Shown piece by piece: positions 8,905-18,339 of a DNA stretch of 36,299 nucleotides. Numbering within the stretch: the first letter of the stretch is position 1; every line of letters starts with the position of its first letter. Below the pieces are notes generated by a model. The model worked only from the letters and a program-made list of their open reading frames with translations. It did not search any database and had not been told where the DNA came from. The position numbers and the translations under genes were made by a program. The DNA lies in contig JASJCE010000020.1 in the NCBI GenBank assembly GCA_030066155.1, forward strand, positions 1-36,299, read 5' to 3'. Source of the DNA: Desulfobacterales bacterium. Lineage in GTDB: Bacteria; Desulfobacterota; Desulfobacteria; Desulfobacterales; JAFDCJ01.

Positions 8905-9167
8905 CGAACGTCCAACGTCCAACGTTCAACATCGAACGTCCAATGTGGATGACGCGATGCTTTAAAAGTTATATCTTAGTATGGATCATAGCCTGTGAAT
9001 TGCTCCCTCCGACAGGCTTAGCACTGAGCTTTTCGAACGGCGGGCTGATTAATTTCACAAGAATATATTCGTTGGAGCAAAATAGGCGCCTTATGTAATT
9101 CATTTTAAAATTGATAAAATACCATATTCGAAGTTGGACGTTGAACGTTCGATGTTGGACGTTGGGT
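8905..9167. repeat. Dispersed element E2, inverted homologue of E1
   Basis: gaacgtccaacgtccaacgttcaacatcgaacgtccaatgtgga ... cattttaaaattgataaaataccatattcgaagttggacgttgaacgttcgatgttggacgttggg. Confidence 0.85.
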
Positions 9168-9267
9168 TGTTTCTTTTTTGATCGAATTGGCTGCCTCCGG
9201 CGGCCAGCGGCGGGGCTGACACCTGATATTGTCCGATTTTGGTCCGGTTGCCTTCAACATACCAAAC

Positions 9268-9316
9268 TCCATGCGCTCTGCTCTCTGCACCATGCCCTCC
9301 GCGCTCTGCGTATCGC
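9268..9316 (-). repeat. C-rich arm, inverted partner of the 7908-7968 word repeat
   Basis: ccatgcgctctgctctctgcaccatgccctccgcgctctgcg; its reverse complement shares GCAGAGAGCAGAG with 7908-7968. Confidence 0.65.
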
Positions 9317-9425
9317 TTCCGACCGCCAACTTCCCTGCCTTTCCCCTTGACAACAGATTCGACAAATTCTATTTTTCCTCCCTGCGCAATGATTTTCTAA
9401 TCCATCTGGAGTCAGCATTTAGATT

Positions 9426-10313
9426 ATGAATATTTATCGAAACTGGTTTCTCGCCAGCCGGCCCTGGTCATTTACCATGACGGCCATATCCGTAAGCGTC
9501 GGCAGCGCCCTGGGAGGTATCGATGGTGGTTTTTCCTGGGCTTATTATTTTGTCGCCCTGCTGGCATCTATTTTATTGCATGCAGCGACCAATTTGATTA
9601 ATGATTACTACGATGTCAAAACCGGCGTCGACACCAGGGAGGTGGCAACGGCGCAATATCGACCCCATCCGCTGGTTGAAGGCAAACTGCCCGGTCAACA
9701 GGTAAAACTGGCCGCTTATATCCTCTATTTGCTGTCCATCCTGATCGGACTATATCTGGCAGCAACCCGTGGCTGGATTCTGCTGTGGATCGGTTTGATC
9801 GGTACGTTTGCCAGCTTAACTTACACGGCCCCGCCCCTGAAATATAAATACAGCGCATTGGGAGAAATATCCGTCTTTCTGATGTGGGGGCCACTCATGG
9901 TTTCCGGTGCGTACTTCGTCCAACGCCAGGCATTCAGTCTGAATGCCCTCTGGATTTCCATCCCCTTCGGTGCTCTCGTTGCCCTGGTTCTATTGGCAAA
10001 CAACATCCGCGACATCCATCATGACCGCGATAAAGGAATTCTAACCCTGGCAATCATTTTGGGGCAACAAAAAGGGCTTAAACTCTACAGGTGGTTGATA
10101 ATACTGGCTTATCTGGCAATTTTATTGATGTCTATTTTTGGACCGTTGTATATCTGGTCATTAATTGTTCTGCTGTCCCTGCCTCTTGCCCTGCGCCTGC
10201 TGCGTCAAATGCTGAAACAGGTGCCGGCAGACGCGGATGCCCGTACCGCACAGCTGGATACCGCATTTGGTGTTCTATTGGTTCTATCCCTGGTTCTGGA
10301 AGGTGTATTTTGA
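9426..10313 (+). CDS. menA: UbiA-family prenyltransferase, likely 1,4-dihydroxy-2-naphthoate polyprenyltransferase
   Basis: SRPWSFTMTAISVSVGSALGG...NLINDYYDVKTGVDT...NNIRDIHHDRDKGILTLA: prenyltransferase Asp motifs. Confidence 0.85.
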   Translation: MNIYRNWFLASRPWSFTMTAISVSVGSALGGIDGGFSWAYYFVALLASILLHAATNLINDYYDVKTGVDTREVATAQYRPHPLVEGKLPGQQVKLAAYILYLLSILIGLYLAATRGWILLWIGLIGTFASLTYTAPPLKYKYSALGEISVFLMWGPLMVSGAYFVQRQAFSLNALWISIPFGALVALVLLANNIRDIHHDRDKGILTLAIILGQQKGLKLYRWLIILAYLAILLMSIFGPLYIWSLIVLLSLPLALRLLRQMLKQVPADADARTAQLDTAFGVLLVLSLVLEGVF

Positions 10314-10936
10314 GTAGAACTCAATTTCGGCCGATACCGCTGATCGGCACAGTTTTGCTGGCATCCATTTTATGGCTCATCACCTTTTATCTCGGCTGGT
10401 CGGTATTCTGGATTAAAATTTCATTTTCAGCCGCCAGCCTCGCAATATTGTCGTTCTGGCTGCAGCCCGATATAAAGGAGCACCTCAAGTTCAGCGCCAG
10501 GGCCATCTGGGTCGGGTTATTGTCGGCTGCAGTCCTGTACTTCATTTTCTGGACCGGCAAGGCGGTTTCTTCCCTGATACTGCCCTTTGCCGGACAGCAA
10601 ATCGGTGGAATATATGCGAAGGGGACCGGCACATCGATGTGGGTAATTGCGCTGTTGCTGTTTTTTATCACCGGTCCGGCCGAAGAAATTTACTGGAGAG
10701 GCTATCTGCAGAAAAACCTAATGGGTCGTTTTGGCCCGTGGCAGGGGTGGCTGCTGGCAACCATCATTTATGCGGCGGTTCACATCTGGTCCTTTAATTT
10801 CATGCTGATTGGTGCGGCATTTGTAGCGGGCGCCTTCTGGGGAGCGATGTACCGATACTTCAAAAACCTGGCGCCGGTCATTATCTCTCACTCGGTCTGG
10901 AGCATGGTCGTTTTCGCCGTGTTTCCGCTGCACTGA
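10310..10936 (+). CDS. CPBP-family intramembrane metalloprotease (CAAX protease-like)
   Basis: GPAEEIYWRGYLQKNL; second motif AAVHIWSFN. TTG start overlaps the menA stop (ttga). The longer ORF from 10091 would overlap menA. Confidence 0.85.
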   Translation: MSRTQFRPIPLIGTVLLASILWLITFYLGWSVFWIKISFSAASLAILSFWLQPDIKEHLKFSARAIWVGLLSAAVLYFIFWTGKAVSSLILPFAGQQIGGIYAKGTGTSMWVIALLLFFITGPAEEIYWRGYLQKNLMGRFGPWQGWLLATIIYAAVHIWSFNFMLIGAAFVAGAFWGAMYRYFKNLAPVIISHSVWSMVVFAVFPLH

Positions 10937-11043
10937 TTAATGATCTGGTTTTCCGCTGCAGGCGGTTCAACATGCGATAACTCAGGGATTTAGGCATTCA
11001 AAATTTTGTAAATAAGATCGGCAGAATACGTTAAAGTTCCGAG

Positions 11044-11466
11044 CTACTTAGCGTATTCCATTAGTCCCTTAACGACATCCAGCATGGGCGGTTTCAAGGC
11101 ACGCCATTTGGGCTGAATGGCTTTGTCATCGTGCCAGTTAAAGTCAACCAAGTCATATTTTTCTTCGATCACCTGGTCACCCTGTTCACCGTAGACTTTT
11201 CGAGGATAATATTCTATAAACATCATGCGATCCGGCTTGAAGTTGAACTTCCGGGCGACACTGGTGGCAATATGGCCGCTGCAGCTGCGTACGGACATCC
11301 GGCTGTCATCGACGTCCGTGGCAATGACGATAATCGGTTTTAAATGCGCAAGTCCGTTCTGCTTATTCTGTTTCAGGTCAAATATCCGCAGATGGCATTT
11401 TCCGCTGGCCAAGCGCAATATGCCCCCGAAGCCCTCCCAGGCAAACTTGTCATCGTAAATCAGCAT
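11044..11466 (-). CDS. Conserved-looking hypothetical protein, 140 aa
   Basis: Complete ORF with plausible composition (MLIYDDKFAWEGFGGILRLASGKCHLRIFDL...SVRSCSGHIATSVARKFNFKPD); no family recognised. Confidence 0.7.
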   Translation of the reverse strand: MLIYDDKFAWEGFGGILRLASGKCHLRIFDLKQNKQNGLAHLKPIIVIATDVDDSRMSVRSCSGHIATSVARKFNFKPDRMMFIEYYPRKVYGEQGDQVIEEKYDLVDFNWHDDKAIQPKWRALKPPMLDVVKGLMEYAK

Positions 11467-11552
11467 CTAAAATCCTCCGGTTTCATCTTGCCATACTGCA
11501 CCGGTATGTAATATAGTTTATAATTCACCATATAAAGGAAAAATACGAGCAA

Positions 11553-12737
11553 ATGTCAACAGCTGAAAAAATAGAGTCCTTGTATCATCTCGAGAATGGA
11601 GATAAATCCGTCATTCTGATCGGCACCGCCCATGTTTCCAAAGAAAGCGCCCAACAGGTCAGAGAAATCATACAACAGGAAGAACCCGACACGGTCTGCG
11701 TCGAATTATGTGCGTCCCGATATCAATCAATTCGGCAAAAAGAGCGCTGGCAGCAAACGGATATCGTGAAAGTTATCAAGGAGAAAAAATCTTTTTTGCT
11801 CCTGTCCAACCTGCTGCTGGCATCGTTTCAAAAACGGATTGCCAAACAGTTTGACATCAATCCCGGTGCCGAAATGATAGAGGCCATTCAGACCGCCGAA
11901 GCGGTCGGAGCAGGAATTCATCTGGCAGACCGCGATATTCGCACCACCCTTTCGCGAACCTGGCATTCCATGGGGTTATGGAGCAAATTCAAACTCATAT
12001 TCCAGTTGGTCATGTCCATGGGGGAAGTTAAAGATATCAAGGCGGAAGATATCGAAAAAATGAAACAGGAGGATGTGCTGGAGTCTCTCCTGGCGGAAGT
12101 CGGAAGGTCATTGCCCGCGTTGAAGAATATCCTGATAGATGAACGGGATCAATACCTGGCAGAGAAGATCAAAGCAGCACCCGGAAAAAAGATCGTGGCC
12201 GTCGTTGGAGCTGGACATGTTCAAGGCATTCAGAAATACTGGCTCACGGACATTGATCTCCAGGCGCTTGAGGAGCTGCCGCCCCGCAAGAAGATGACCG
12301 GCCTGCTAAAATGGCTTATTCCGGGGGTCATCTTGGCCATGTTTATTGCCGGTTTTTTTTATGGTGGAGCCAAGGCCGGGCAAGATATGCTGGTCTGGTG
12401 GATTGCGGCCAACGCCATATTGGCCGGTCTGGGTGCGATCATTGCCCTGGCACACCCGGCCACCATTATTTCTTCGATGCTGGCGGCGCCATTGACCTCG
12501 TTGAATCCGATGATTGCCGCCGGATGGGTCTCCGGGTTGGTGGAGGCCTTTTCCCGTAAACCCAAAGTGAAGGATTTAGAAACATTACCGGATGATATCC
12601 TGTCCGTACGCGGTTTTTGGCGGAATAAAGTGACCCGAATTTTGCTGGTCGTGGTGTTCACAAATTTGGGTAGCTCTATCGGTACGTTTGTTGCCTTCCC
12701 GGTAATTTTAAAAACTTTAATCGGTGTCACACCATAA
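11553..12737 (+). CDS. TraB/PrgY-family protein with C-terminal membrane segments
   Basis: SVILIGTAHVSKESAQQVREII...VCVELCASRY...VAVVGAGHVQGIQKYW. Confidence 0.9.
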   Translation: MSTAEKIESLYHLENGDKSVILIGTAHVSKESAQQVREIIQQEEPDTVCVELCASRYQSIRQKERWQQTDIVKVIKEKKSFLLLSNLLLASFQKRIAKQFDINPGAEMIEAIQTAEAVGAGIHLADRDIRTTLSRTWHSMGLWSKFKLIFQLVMSMGEVKDIKAEDIEKMKQEDVLESLLAEVGRSLPALKNILIDERDQYLAEKIKAAPGKKIVAVVGAGHVQGIQKYWLTDIDLQALEELPPRKKMTGLLKWLIPGVILAMFIAGFFYGGAKAGQDMLVWWIAANAILAGLGAIIALAHPATIISSMLAAPLTSLNPMIAAGWVSGLVEAFSRKPKVKDLETLPDDILSVRGFWRNKVTRILLVVVFTNLGSSIGTFVAFPVILKTLIGVTP

Positions 12738-12746
12738 TCGCACTGC

Positions 12747-13562
12747 ATGGCATCTTTTTTTTGGATCAACCTTACCCGTCTAAATCCACTTAGAGAAAAC
12801 CATTGCGCATATCTTCTGCTTTCTGCGGCCCTGCTTGCAACCCTGTTCGCCTGGGGGTGTACCGGAAGAACAACCAAATCTTGGGAAAAATCACAGCCGG
12901 CAATCCAACACCAGCTGCCCCTCATGCGTTACACCATTCAGGTCGGGGCATTCTCAAATATGAACAACGCCGTTCGGCTGACCGAAAAGCTGCGCACCAA
13001 GGGTATTAATGCCTATCATTTTAGGCATGCTTCGGGACTCTACAAAGTGCGCTTTGGCAATTATGCTTCCCGCAATGAAGCCCGCAGCCGGGCCCAAGAA
13101 TTAAAAGCCATCGGAGCAATTGAGGAGTTTTACCTTGTTGACCCGAGGGAATTCGCCGCCCACAGACAGCCGCTGAATGGCCGTAAACACATCCGGCATG
13201 AAATCGTCGAGACGGCGAGGCAGTACATTGGTGTCCCTTATCGCTGGGGGGGCCAATCACCGCGAACCGGATTTGACTGCAGCGGTCTGACAATGGTCGT
13301 TTATCGTTTGAACGGTCTCGATCTCCCACGATCATCGCGTCAGCAATGGCAGGCTGGAACCGCTGTCAGGCGCCGTCAGCTGGAGAAGGGTGACCTGGTG
13401 TTCTTCGCTACTTCCGGTGGCAGAAAGGTTTCCCATGTTGGCATTTATATCGGAAACGGCAAATTCATTCATGCACCCAGAAGAGGTCAGAACATCAAAA
13501 TCTCCTCCCTGTCAGGCAAATACTACAAAGCTCGATATGTCGGAGCCCGGAGCTACCTTTAG
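12747..13562 (+). CDS. SPOR domain plus NlpC/P60 endopeptidase lipoprotein
   Basis: Lipobox LFAWGCTGR; SPOR YTIQVGAFSNMNNAVRLTEKL; NlpC/P60 GVPYRWGGQSPRTGFDCSGLTMVVY...VSHVGIYIGNGKFIHAPR. Confidence 0.92.
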   Translation: MASFFWINLTRLNPLRENHCAYLLLSAALLATLFAWGCTGRTTKSWEKSQPAIQHQLPLMRYTIQVGAFSNMNNAVRLTEKLRTKGINAYHFRHASGLYKVRFGNYASRNEARSRAQELKAIGAIEEFYLVDPREFAAHRQPLNGRKHIRHEIVETARQYIGVPYRWGGQSPRTGFDCSGLTMVVYRLNGLDLPRSSRQQWQAGTAVRRRQLEKGDLVFFATSGGRKVSHVGIYIGNGKFIHAPRRGQNIKISSLSGKYYKARYVGARSYL

Positions 13563-13567
13563 TTTGG

Positions 13568-14365
13568 TCAACCGTCTTCTTTTTTAATCTCCACAATCCG
13601 GCGCGTCACCGTTTTTCCCTTGCCCAGCTGATATTCCCGGCGGACGACCCTCATGCGTCTCTGCGCAAAAAGCTGGATACAAGCCGGATAGAGTTCCCAT
13701 TCAAGCTTTAGCCCTTTTTGGCGGATTAAATCGAGAGTATCATCCGGTTGAATCTGAAATGCCCGCTGGCCGATAATCGGTCCGGTATCTTCGCCGTAGT
13801 CAATGAAATGAACGGTGCAGCCGCCAACTTTACATCCATAGCGAAAGGTATCGCCGTATCCGTCCACGCCGGCAAAGGCGGGCAGGAGCGCCGGGTGAAT
13901 ATTCATAATACGGGGGCGGTCTCGATCGATATTGACGCGATCGATAAAATAAGGGGTGAGAACCCGCATAAATCCGGCTAATATCAGAAGATCAAAGGGA
14001 TAGTCATCCATAGCCTCAAGCAGCCGGGCTTCGGCTGTTATGCGTCGTAATAAAAAGGATCTGGCCCCGTCAGGGTTATCCCGGAAATTAAACAGTCTTT
14101 GTTTGACAAGCAGGTCATCAATGTCGAGATCATCCGGGGGATTAACGTTCCCGGGTTCCGGGTCCGATTCGAGCGCACGGTAGTCTACGACGAATGTCGG
14201 AATAGCGGCCTTCAGGGCTCTATCCAATCCGCGCGCATCCCGTTTGTCCGATCCGACAAAAACGATGCGGCCATCAATTGCGCCCTTGTTGCAGGCTTCG
14301 ATAATCGCCTGCAGGTTCGTACCGCTTCCCGAAACCAATGCGCCAATTCGGATCTGCTCGGTCAA
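13568..14365 (-). CDS. purN: Phosphoribosylglycinamide formyltransferase with an internal insertion
   Basis: IGALVSGSGTNLQAII...LAGFMRVLTPYFID...MNIHPALLPAF...CTVHFIDYGEDTGPII. TTG start. Confidence 0.92.
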   Translation of the reverse strand: MTEQIRIGALVSGSGTNLQAIIEACNKGAIDGRIVFVGSDKRDARGLDRALKAAIPTFVVDYRALESDPEPGNVNPPDDLDIDDLLVKQRLFNFRDNPDGARSFLLRRITAEARLLEAMDDYPFDLLILAGFMRVLTPYFIDRVNIDRDRPRIMNIHPALLPAFAGVDGYGDTFRYGCKVGGCTVHFIDYGEDTGPIIGQRAFQIQPDDTLDLIRQKGLKLEWELYPACIQLFAQRRMRVVRREYQLGKGKTVTRRIVEIKKEDG

Positions 14366-14627
14366 TTGTAATCCTCCCTCTGTCTGAGGCGATTTGCGGC
14401 AGCACTATAGCGGTTGTCAGCCTAAGATGGAAAATAGCGTTATCGAATGACGACGCTCTCTTTCGAAGGCTGGATCAAGCGGAACACATTTATGACAACC
14501 GATATAAATTGAAGAAAAACTCCGGTAAAAAAATGCCAGAATCACGGTCACAAATCAATGTTTAATTTTTGTTAAGCGCTCTGTATTTTCAAGTCTTTGC
14601 GGTCGGCCGGCTCAGAGTGATGCAAGG

Positions 14628-14656
14628 TTGACAATAGTCATTGCCATCACTATAAT
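14628..14656 (+). promoter_or_regulatory. Perfect-consensus sigma70 promoter upstream of trxA
   Basis: TTGACA (14628-14633), exactly 17 nt, TATAAT (14651-14656). Confidence 0.85.
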
Positions 14657-14697
14657 GGGGCCATTGTATCATTCTCACAGTGAAAGGATATTGAGAT

Positions 14698-15024
14698 ATG
14701 TCAGATGGTATTATGGAAATAGATGACGGTAATTTTGAGTCCGAAGTTTTAAAAAGCGATAAACCGGTTCTTGTCGATTTCTGGGCACCTTGGTGCGGGC
14801 CCTGCAAGGCGATTGGTCCGGTTGTGAAAGATCTCGCCAACACTTTTGGTGAGCAGATAAAATTCGCCAAATGCAATGTCGACAATAGTCCGGTAACACC
14901 CGGAAAATACGGAATCAAAGCCATACCGACCCTCATCTTTTTTAAAGAAGGCGATGTGGTTGAACAGATCACCGGGATGGTTGCCAAATCCAAACTGGAA
15001 GAAGCGATTAATAAGCTGTTGTAG
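14698..15024 (+). CDS. trxA: Thioredoxin
   Basis: VLVDFWAPWCGPCKAIGPV with the WCGPC active site; IPTLIFFKEG. Confidence 0.97.
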   Translation: MSDGIMEIDDGNFESEVLKSDKPVLVDFWAPWCGPCKAIGPVVKDLANTFGEQIKFAKCNVDNSPVTPGKYGIKAIPTLIFFKEGDVVEQITGMVAKSKLEEAINKLL

Positions 15025-15071
15025 CCAAATATAGGCAGTCTGCCCTGACCGAAATTGATCCTTCTCTGCAA

Positions 15072-15803
15072 ATGCTCAAGCTTTCAGATATGCCCTCACA
15101 CACGATTCACAGCTCAAAACTGGGTCGCCTCATAGCGGTTGCCAGCCTCATCCTGATCGTCGGCTCAGGTTGTTCCTCCCTGAAAAAAACATGGAATGCG
15201 ATCATCGGCAAGGATGATACCGGAACGGCGCAGGAACTGGCATGGGATGGCATGGATGCTTATGAAGACGGCAATTACAAAGATTCCATTGAGCATTTCC
15301 AGAAGCTGAAAGACTGGTATCCATTTTCTAAGTATGCCATCCTGGCCGAGCTGAAGATCGCCGATGCCCACTATCATCTGAAGCAATACGAAGAAGCGAT
15401 ATTCGCCTACGAAGAGTTTGAGAAGCTGCATCCTCGCAACGAAGCCATTCCATATGTTATTTATCAAATTGGTCTTTGCTACTATGAGCAAATCGATACC
15501 ATTGATCGAGATCAGACCTCTGCGCGCAAAGCGCTTGAAACATTTCAGCGGTTGCACAAACAGTTCCCTAATGACAAGTACGCAAGCAGTGCCAATGAGC
15601 ACATACCGAGATGCTTAAAGAGCCTGGCCGGAAATGAATATTATATCGGTGTTTTTTATTATAAATCCAAACATTATCCGGCGGCTTTGCAACGCTTTAT
15701 GTCAGTTCTCTCCAATTATCCTGACGTTGGCTATCATCAAAAAGCGCTGTCCTATATCGCAAAATGTGAGGCCTCGATAGCAAAAGAGAATGAGGCCGAA
15801 TAA
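15072..15803 (+). CDS. bamD: Outer membrane protein assembly factor BamD (TPR lipoprotein)
   Basis: Lipobox IVGSGCSSL; AWDGMDAYEDGNYKDSIEHFQKLKDWYPFSKYA...EEFEKLHPRNEAIPYVIYQIGLCYY. Confidence 0.92.
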   Translation: MLKLSDMPSHTIHSSKLGRLIAVASLILIVGSGCSSLKKTWNAIIGKDDTGTAQELAWDGMDAYEDGNYKDSIEHFQKLKDWYPFSKYAILAELKIADAHYHLKQYEEAIFAYEEFEKLHPRNEAIPYVIYQIGLCYYEQIDTIDRDQTSARKALETFQRLHKQFPNDKYASSANEHIPRCLKSLAGNEYYIGVFYYKSKHYPAALQRFMSVLSNYPDVGYHQKALSYIAKCEASIAKENEAE

Positions 15804-15893
15804 AAAATCCTTTACACCCGCCTGATATTCGTGTACAGATTCAGGTTTTCTGAAATCAATAACCAACGTTGAATAAAGACGAGGAGAATTAAG

Positions 15894-16085
15894 ATGTCCC
15901 GGATGTGTGAAATATGTGGCAAAAAACCAATGGTTGGCAATAATATCAGTCACGCCCACAATGTAACCAAGCGCAGGTTCAATCCAAATTTGCAGCGAGT
16001 GCGGACGCTCTCAAATGGCAGAGTTAAAAAAATGGTCGTTTGTACCAGTTGTATTAAATCCGGATCGGTTGTTAAAGCACCATAA
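15894..16085 (+). CDS. rpmB: 50S ribosomal protein L28 (zinc-ribbon form)
   Basis: [34 protein letters not shown]...CTSCIKSG. Confidence 0.97.
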   Translation: MSRMCEICGKKPMVGNNISHAHNVTKRRFNPNLQRVRTLSNGRVKKMVVCTSCIKSGSVVKAP

Positions 16086-16096
16086 GAAATGTAGAA

Positions 16097-16183
16097 TGAA
16101 AATTGAATAATGAATAATTAAGGTATGTTGTCTATTTATAAGATAGAATTCCACAATTATTCAATCTTCAATATTCAATAGTC
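16097..16183. repeat. TTGAATA-type word-repeat hairpin between convergent rpmB and rel/spoT
   Basis: gaaaattgaataatgaataattaagg ... cacaattattcaatcttcaatattcaatagtc. Confidence 0.75.
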
Positions 16184-16194
16184 ATTTGTAAAAC

Positions 16195-18339
16195 TCACCC
16201 CACCCTTCTGACATCCTGCACCAGCTTGACCTTCCGGACCGCGGACAAGATTTTGTCCAGGTGGTTGGTATCTTCCACGCCAATGGTAAAATAGCTGTCG
16301 ACCATTTTGTTTTCCCGGGTCTCTGAACTCGCGTTAAGAATATTGGCACCGTATTTGCTGATATTGCCAACCACATCCGCCAGCAAGCCAACTCGGTCAT
16401 GTGAGATGATTTGGATCTTGACCGGATAGGTTTCAGCGGCTCCCTGATTCCATTCGACTTCGATCTGGCGCTCTGGATTCATACGCAACGCGTTGGTGCA
16501 ATTGGTTCGGTGGACGGTGACCCCATACCCCCGGGTAATATAGCCGATAATCGAATCACCGGGTACCGGCTGACAGCATTTGCCGAACCGGATCAAAATA
16601 TCATCGACACCCTTGACGAGTACACCGTCTTTGAGCCTTTTTTTGCGGGTTACGCGACCGACGAGTTTATTGAATATCGATTCCTGACTCGTATCGGGCT
16701 CCTCTTTGGGTGCGATTTTACGCACCACCTGCAGCGGAGTAATTTTTCCGTACCCGACATTGGCCATTAAATCTTCGACGGATTTAAATCCGAAATGGGA
16801 CCCGACGTCCGCCATCTGCTCGGTTTTCATATACGCATTGAAATTAAGTCGTTCCTTGCGGAATGCCTTTTCGAGCATTTCGCGGCCCAGACTGATACTG
16901 CGCTCTTTTTCCTGGGTTTTAATCCAGTGTCGTATCTTGGAGCGCGCCTTGACGGTTTTGACGAATTTTAGCCAGTCTTTGCTGGGGTGGTGATTATTCG
17001 TGGTGGTGATTTCAACGATATCACCGGTTGCCAATTGATGTGACAACTGCACCAGCTGTCCGTTGACTTTGGCGCCGGTACATTGATTGCCAACCTCCGT
17101 ATGGATCATGTACGCAAAGTCAACCGGGGTCGCACCGTTGGGCAGGGTTTTTATTTCGCCCCGGGGTGTAAATACGTAGACCTCATCCTGAAACAGATCG
17201 ATGCGAACATTTTCAAGAAACTCGCCGGGGTCCAGAAAATTCTCCTGGTTTTCAACCAGATCCTGAATCCAGCCAATCTTTTCACCGACCTGCTCATCAA
17301 TGCGCTGGCCTTCTTTATAGCTCCAATGGGCAGCAATCCCCGATTTCGCGACACGATCCATATCCCAGGTTCTGATCTGGATTTCCATGCGTTCACCATA
17401 GGGTCCGATGACAGTCGTGTGCAGGGACTGGTACATGTTGGGTTTAGGTCGAGCCACGTAATCCTTGAACTTATGATCGATCGGCTTCCACATGGAGTGG
17501 ATCAAACCCAACGCTTCGTAACAATGGGAGATGGAATCCAATATAATCCGAAAGGCAATGATATCATAAATTTCTTCAAAGGGAAGATTCTGCGAAATCA
17601 TCTTGTTAAAGATGCTGAAATAATTCTTATTGCGCCCCAACACCTCGCAGCTCAGATTGGATTCATCCATCTTTTTTTGAATGAAGTCTTTGACCGTTTG
17701 CATGTACTTCTCGCGCTCTGCCCTGGATTTGGCCACCAGATTTTGAATGCGCGTATATTCGTCGGGTTGCAGGTGTTTAAATGAAGTTTCCTCAAGTTCA
17801 TTCTTGATCCAGTATATACCAAGGCGGGCGGCAATTGGGGCATATATGTCCAGTGTTTCTCTGGCGATCTTTTTGCGTTTATTGGGTTTATGGAATTCTA
17901 GCGTCCGCATATTGTGCAGACGGTCGGCCAATTTGATCAGTATAACCCGGATATCATCAGCCATGGCCAAAAACATTTTGCGGAGACTTTCAGCCTGGCG
18001 GGCCCGGGAGCTGTGGAAGGTTAGGCTGCTGAGCTTGGTCACACCGGATACGATATGACGCACTTCGGGACCGAATAGCGCTTCAATATCCTCCGGAGCG
18101 GCGTGGGTGTCTTCAATCACGTCGTGCAGAAAACCGGCTGCGACACTGATGGCATCCAGCTTCATATCGGTCAATATGCCGGCCACTTCGAGGGGGTGGG
18201 ATAGATAGGGTTCACCGGATAGCCGGACCTGCCCCTCATGAACTCTGGCGGAATAAATGTAGGCGCGCTCAATGATACCCAGATCGGCTTCCGGATGGTA
18301 TTCACTGATTTTGTCTATGACATCATTAACACGAATCAA
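16195..18339 (-). CDS. Bifunctional (p)ppGpp synthetase/hydrolase (RelA/SpoT family)
   Basis: HDVIEDT hydrolase motif; synthetase GRNKNYFSIFNKM, RPKPNMYQSLHTTV; TGS and ACT domains. TTG start. Confidence 0.96.
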   Translation of the reverse strand: MIRVNDVIDKISEYHPEADLGIIERAYIYSARVHEGQVRLSGEPYLSHPLEVAGILTDMKLDAISVAAGFLHDVIEDTHAAPEDIEALFGPEVRHIVSGVTKLSSLTFHSSRARQAESLRKMFLAMADDIRVILIKLADRLHNMRTLEFHKPNKRKKIARETLDIYAPIAARLGIYWIKNELEETSFKHLQPDEYTRIQNLVAKSRAEREKYMQTVKDFIQKKMDESNLSCEVLGRNKNYFSIFNKMISQNLPFEEIYDIIAFRIILDSISHCYEALGLIHSMWKPIDHKFKDYVARPKPNMYQSLHTTVIGPYGERMEIQIRTWDMDRVAKSGIAAHWSYKEGQRIDEQVGEKIGWIQDLVENQENFLDPGEFLENVRIDLFQDEVYVFTPRGEIKTLPNGATPVDFAYMIHTEVGNQCTGAKVNGQLVQLSHQLATGDIVEITTTNNHHPSKDWLKFVKTVKARSKIRHWIKTQEKERSISLGREMLEKAFRKERLNFNAYMKTEQMADVGSHFGFKSVEDLMANVGYGKITPLQVVRKIAPKEEPDTSQESIFNKLVGRVTRKKRLKDGVLVKGVDDILIRFGKCCQPVPGDSIIGYITRGYGVTVHRTNCTNALRMNPERQIEVEWNQGAAETYPVKIQIISHDRVGLLADVVGNISKYGANILNASSETRENKMVDSYFTIGVEDTNHLDKILSAVRKVKLVQDVRRVG

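Noticed and set aside
8391-8932. Antisense ORFs 8391..8915 and 8627..8932
   Set aside because: Low-complexity shadows of the DUF4124 coiled-coil gene.
9105-9365. 86-79 aa ORFs on both strands (9105..9365, 9111..9350)
   Set aside because: Translation of E2 arm words (RPTSNVQRPTSN / SWTLNVRCWTLG) and flanking repeat; not a credible protein.
10091-10309. N-terminal extension of the CPBP protease ORF
   Set aside because: Overlaps menA and lacks membrane-protein character; the TTG at 10310 gives a coherent start.
14405-15145. Shared string agcggttg(t/c)cagcct at 14408 and 15134
   Set aside because: A ~15-nt match, one copy inside bamD coding sequence; consistent with chance.
17083-17784. 233-aa ORF antisense to rel/spoT
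   Set aside because: Shadow ORF opposite a conserved coding frame.
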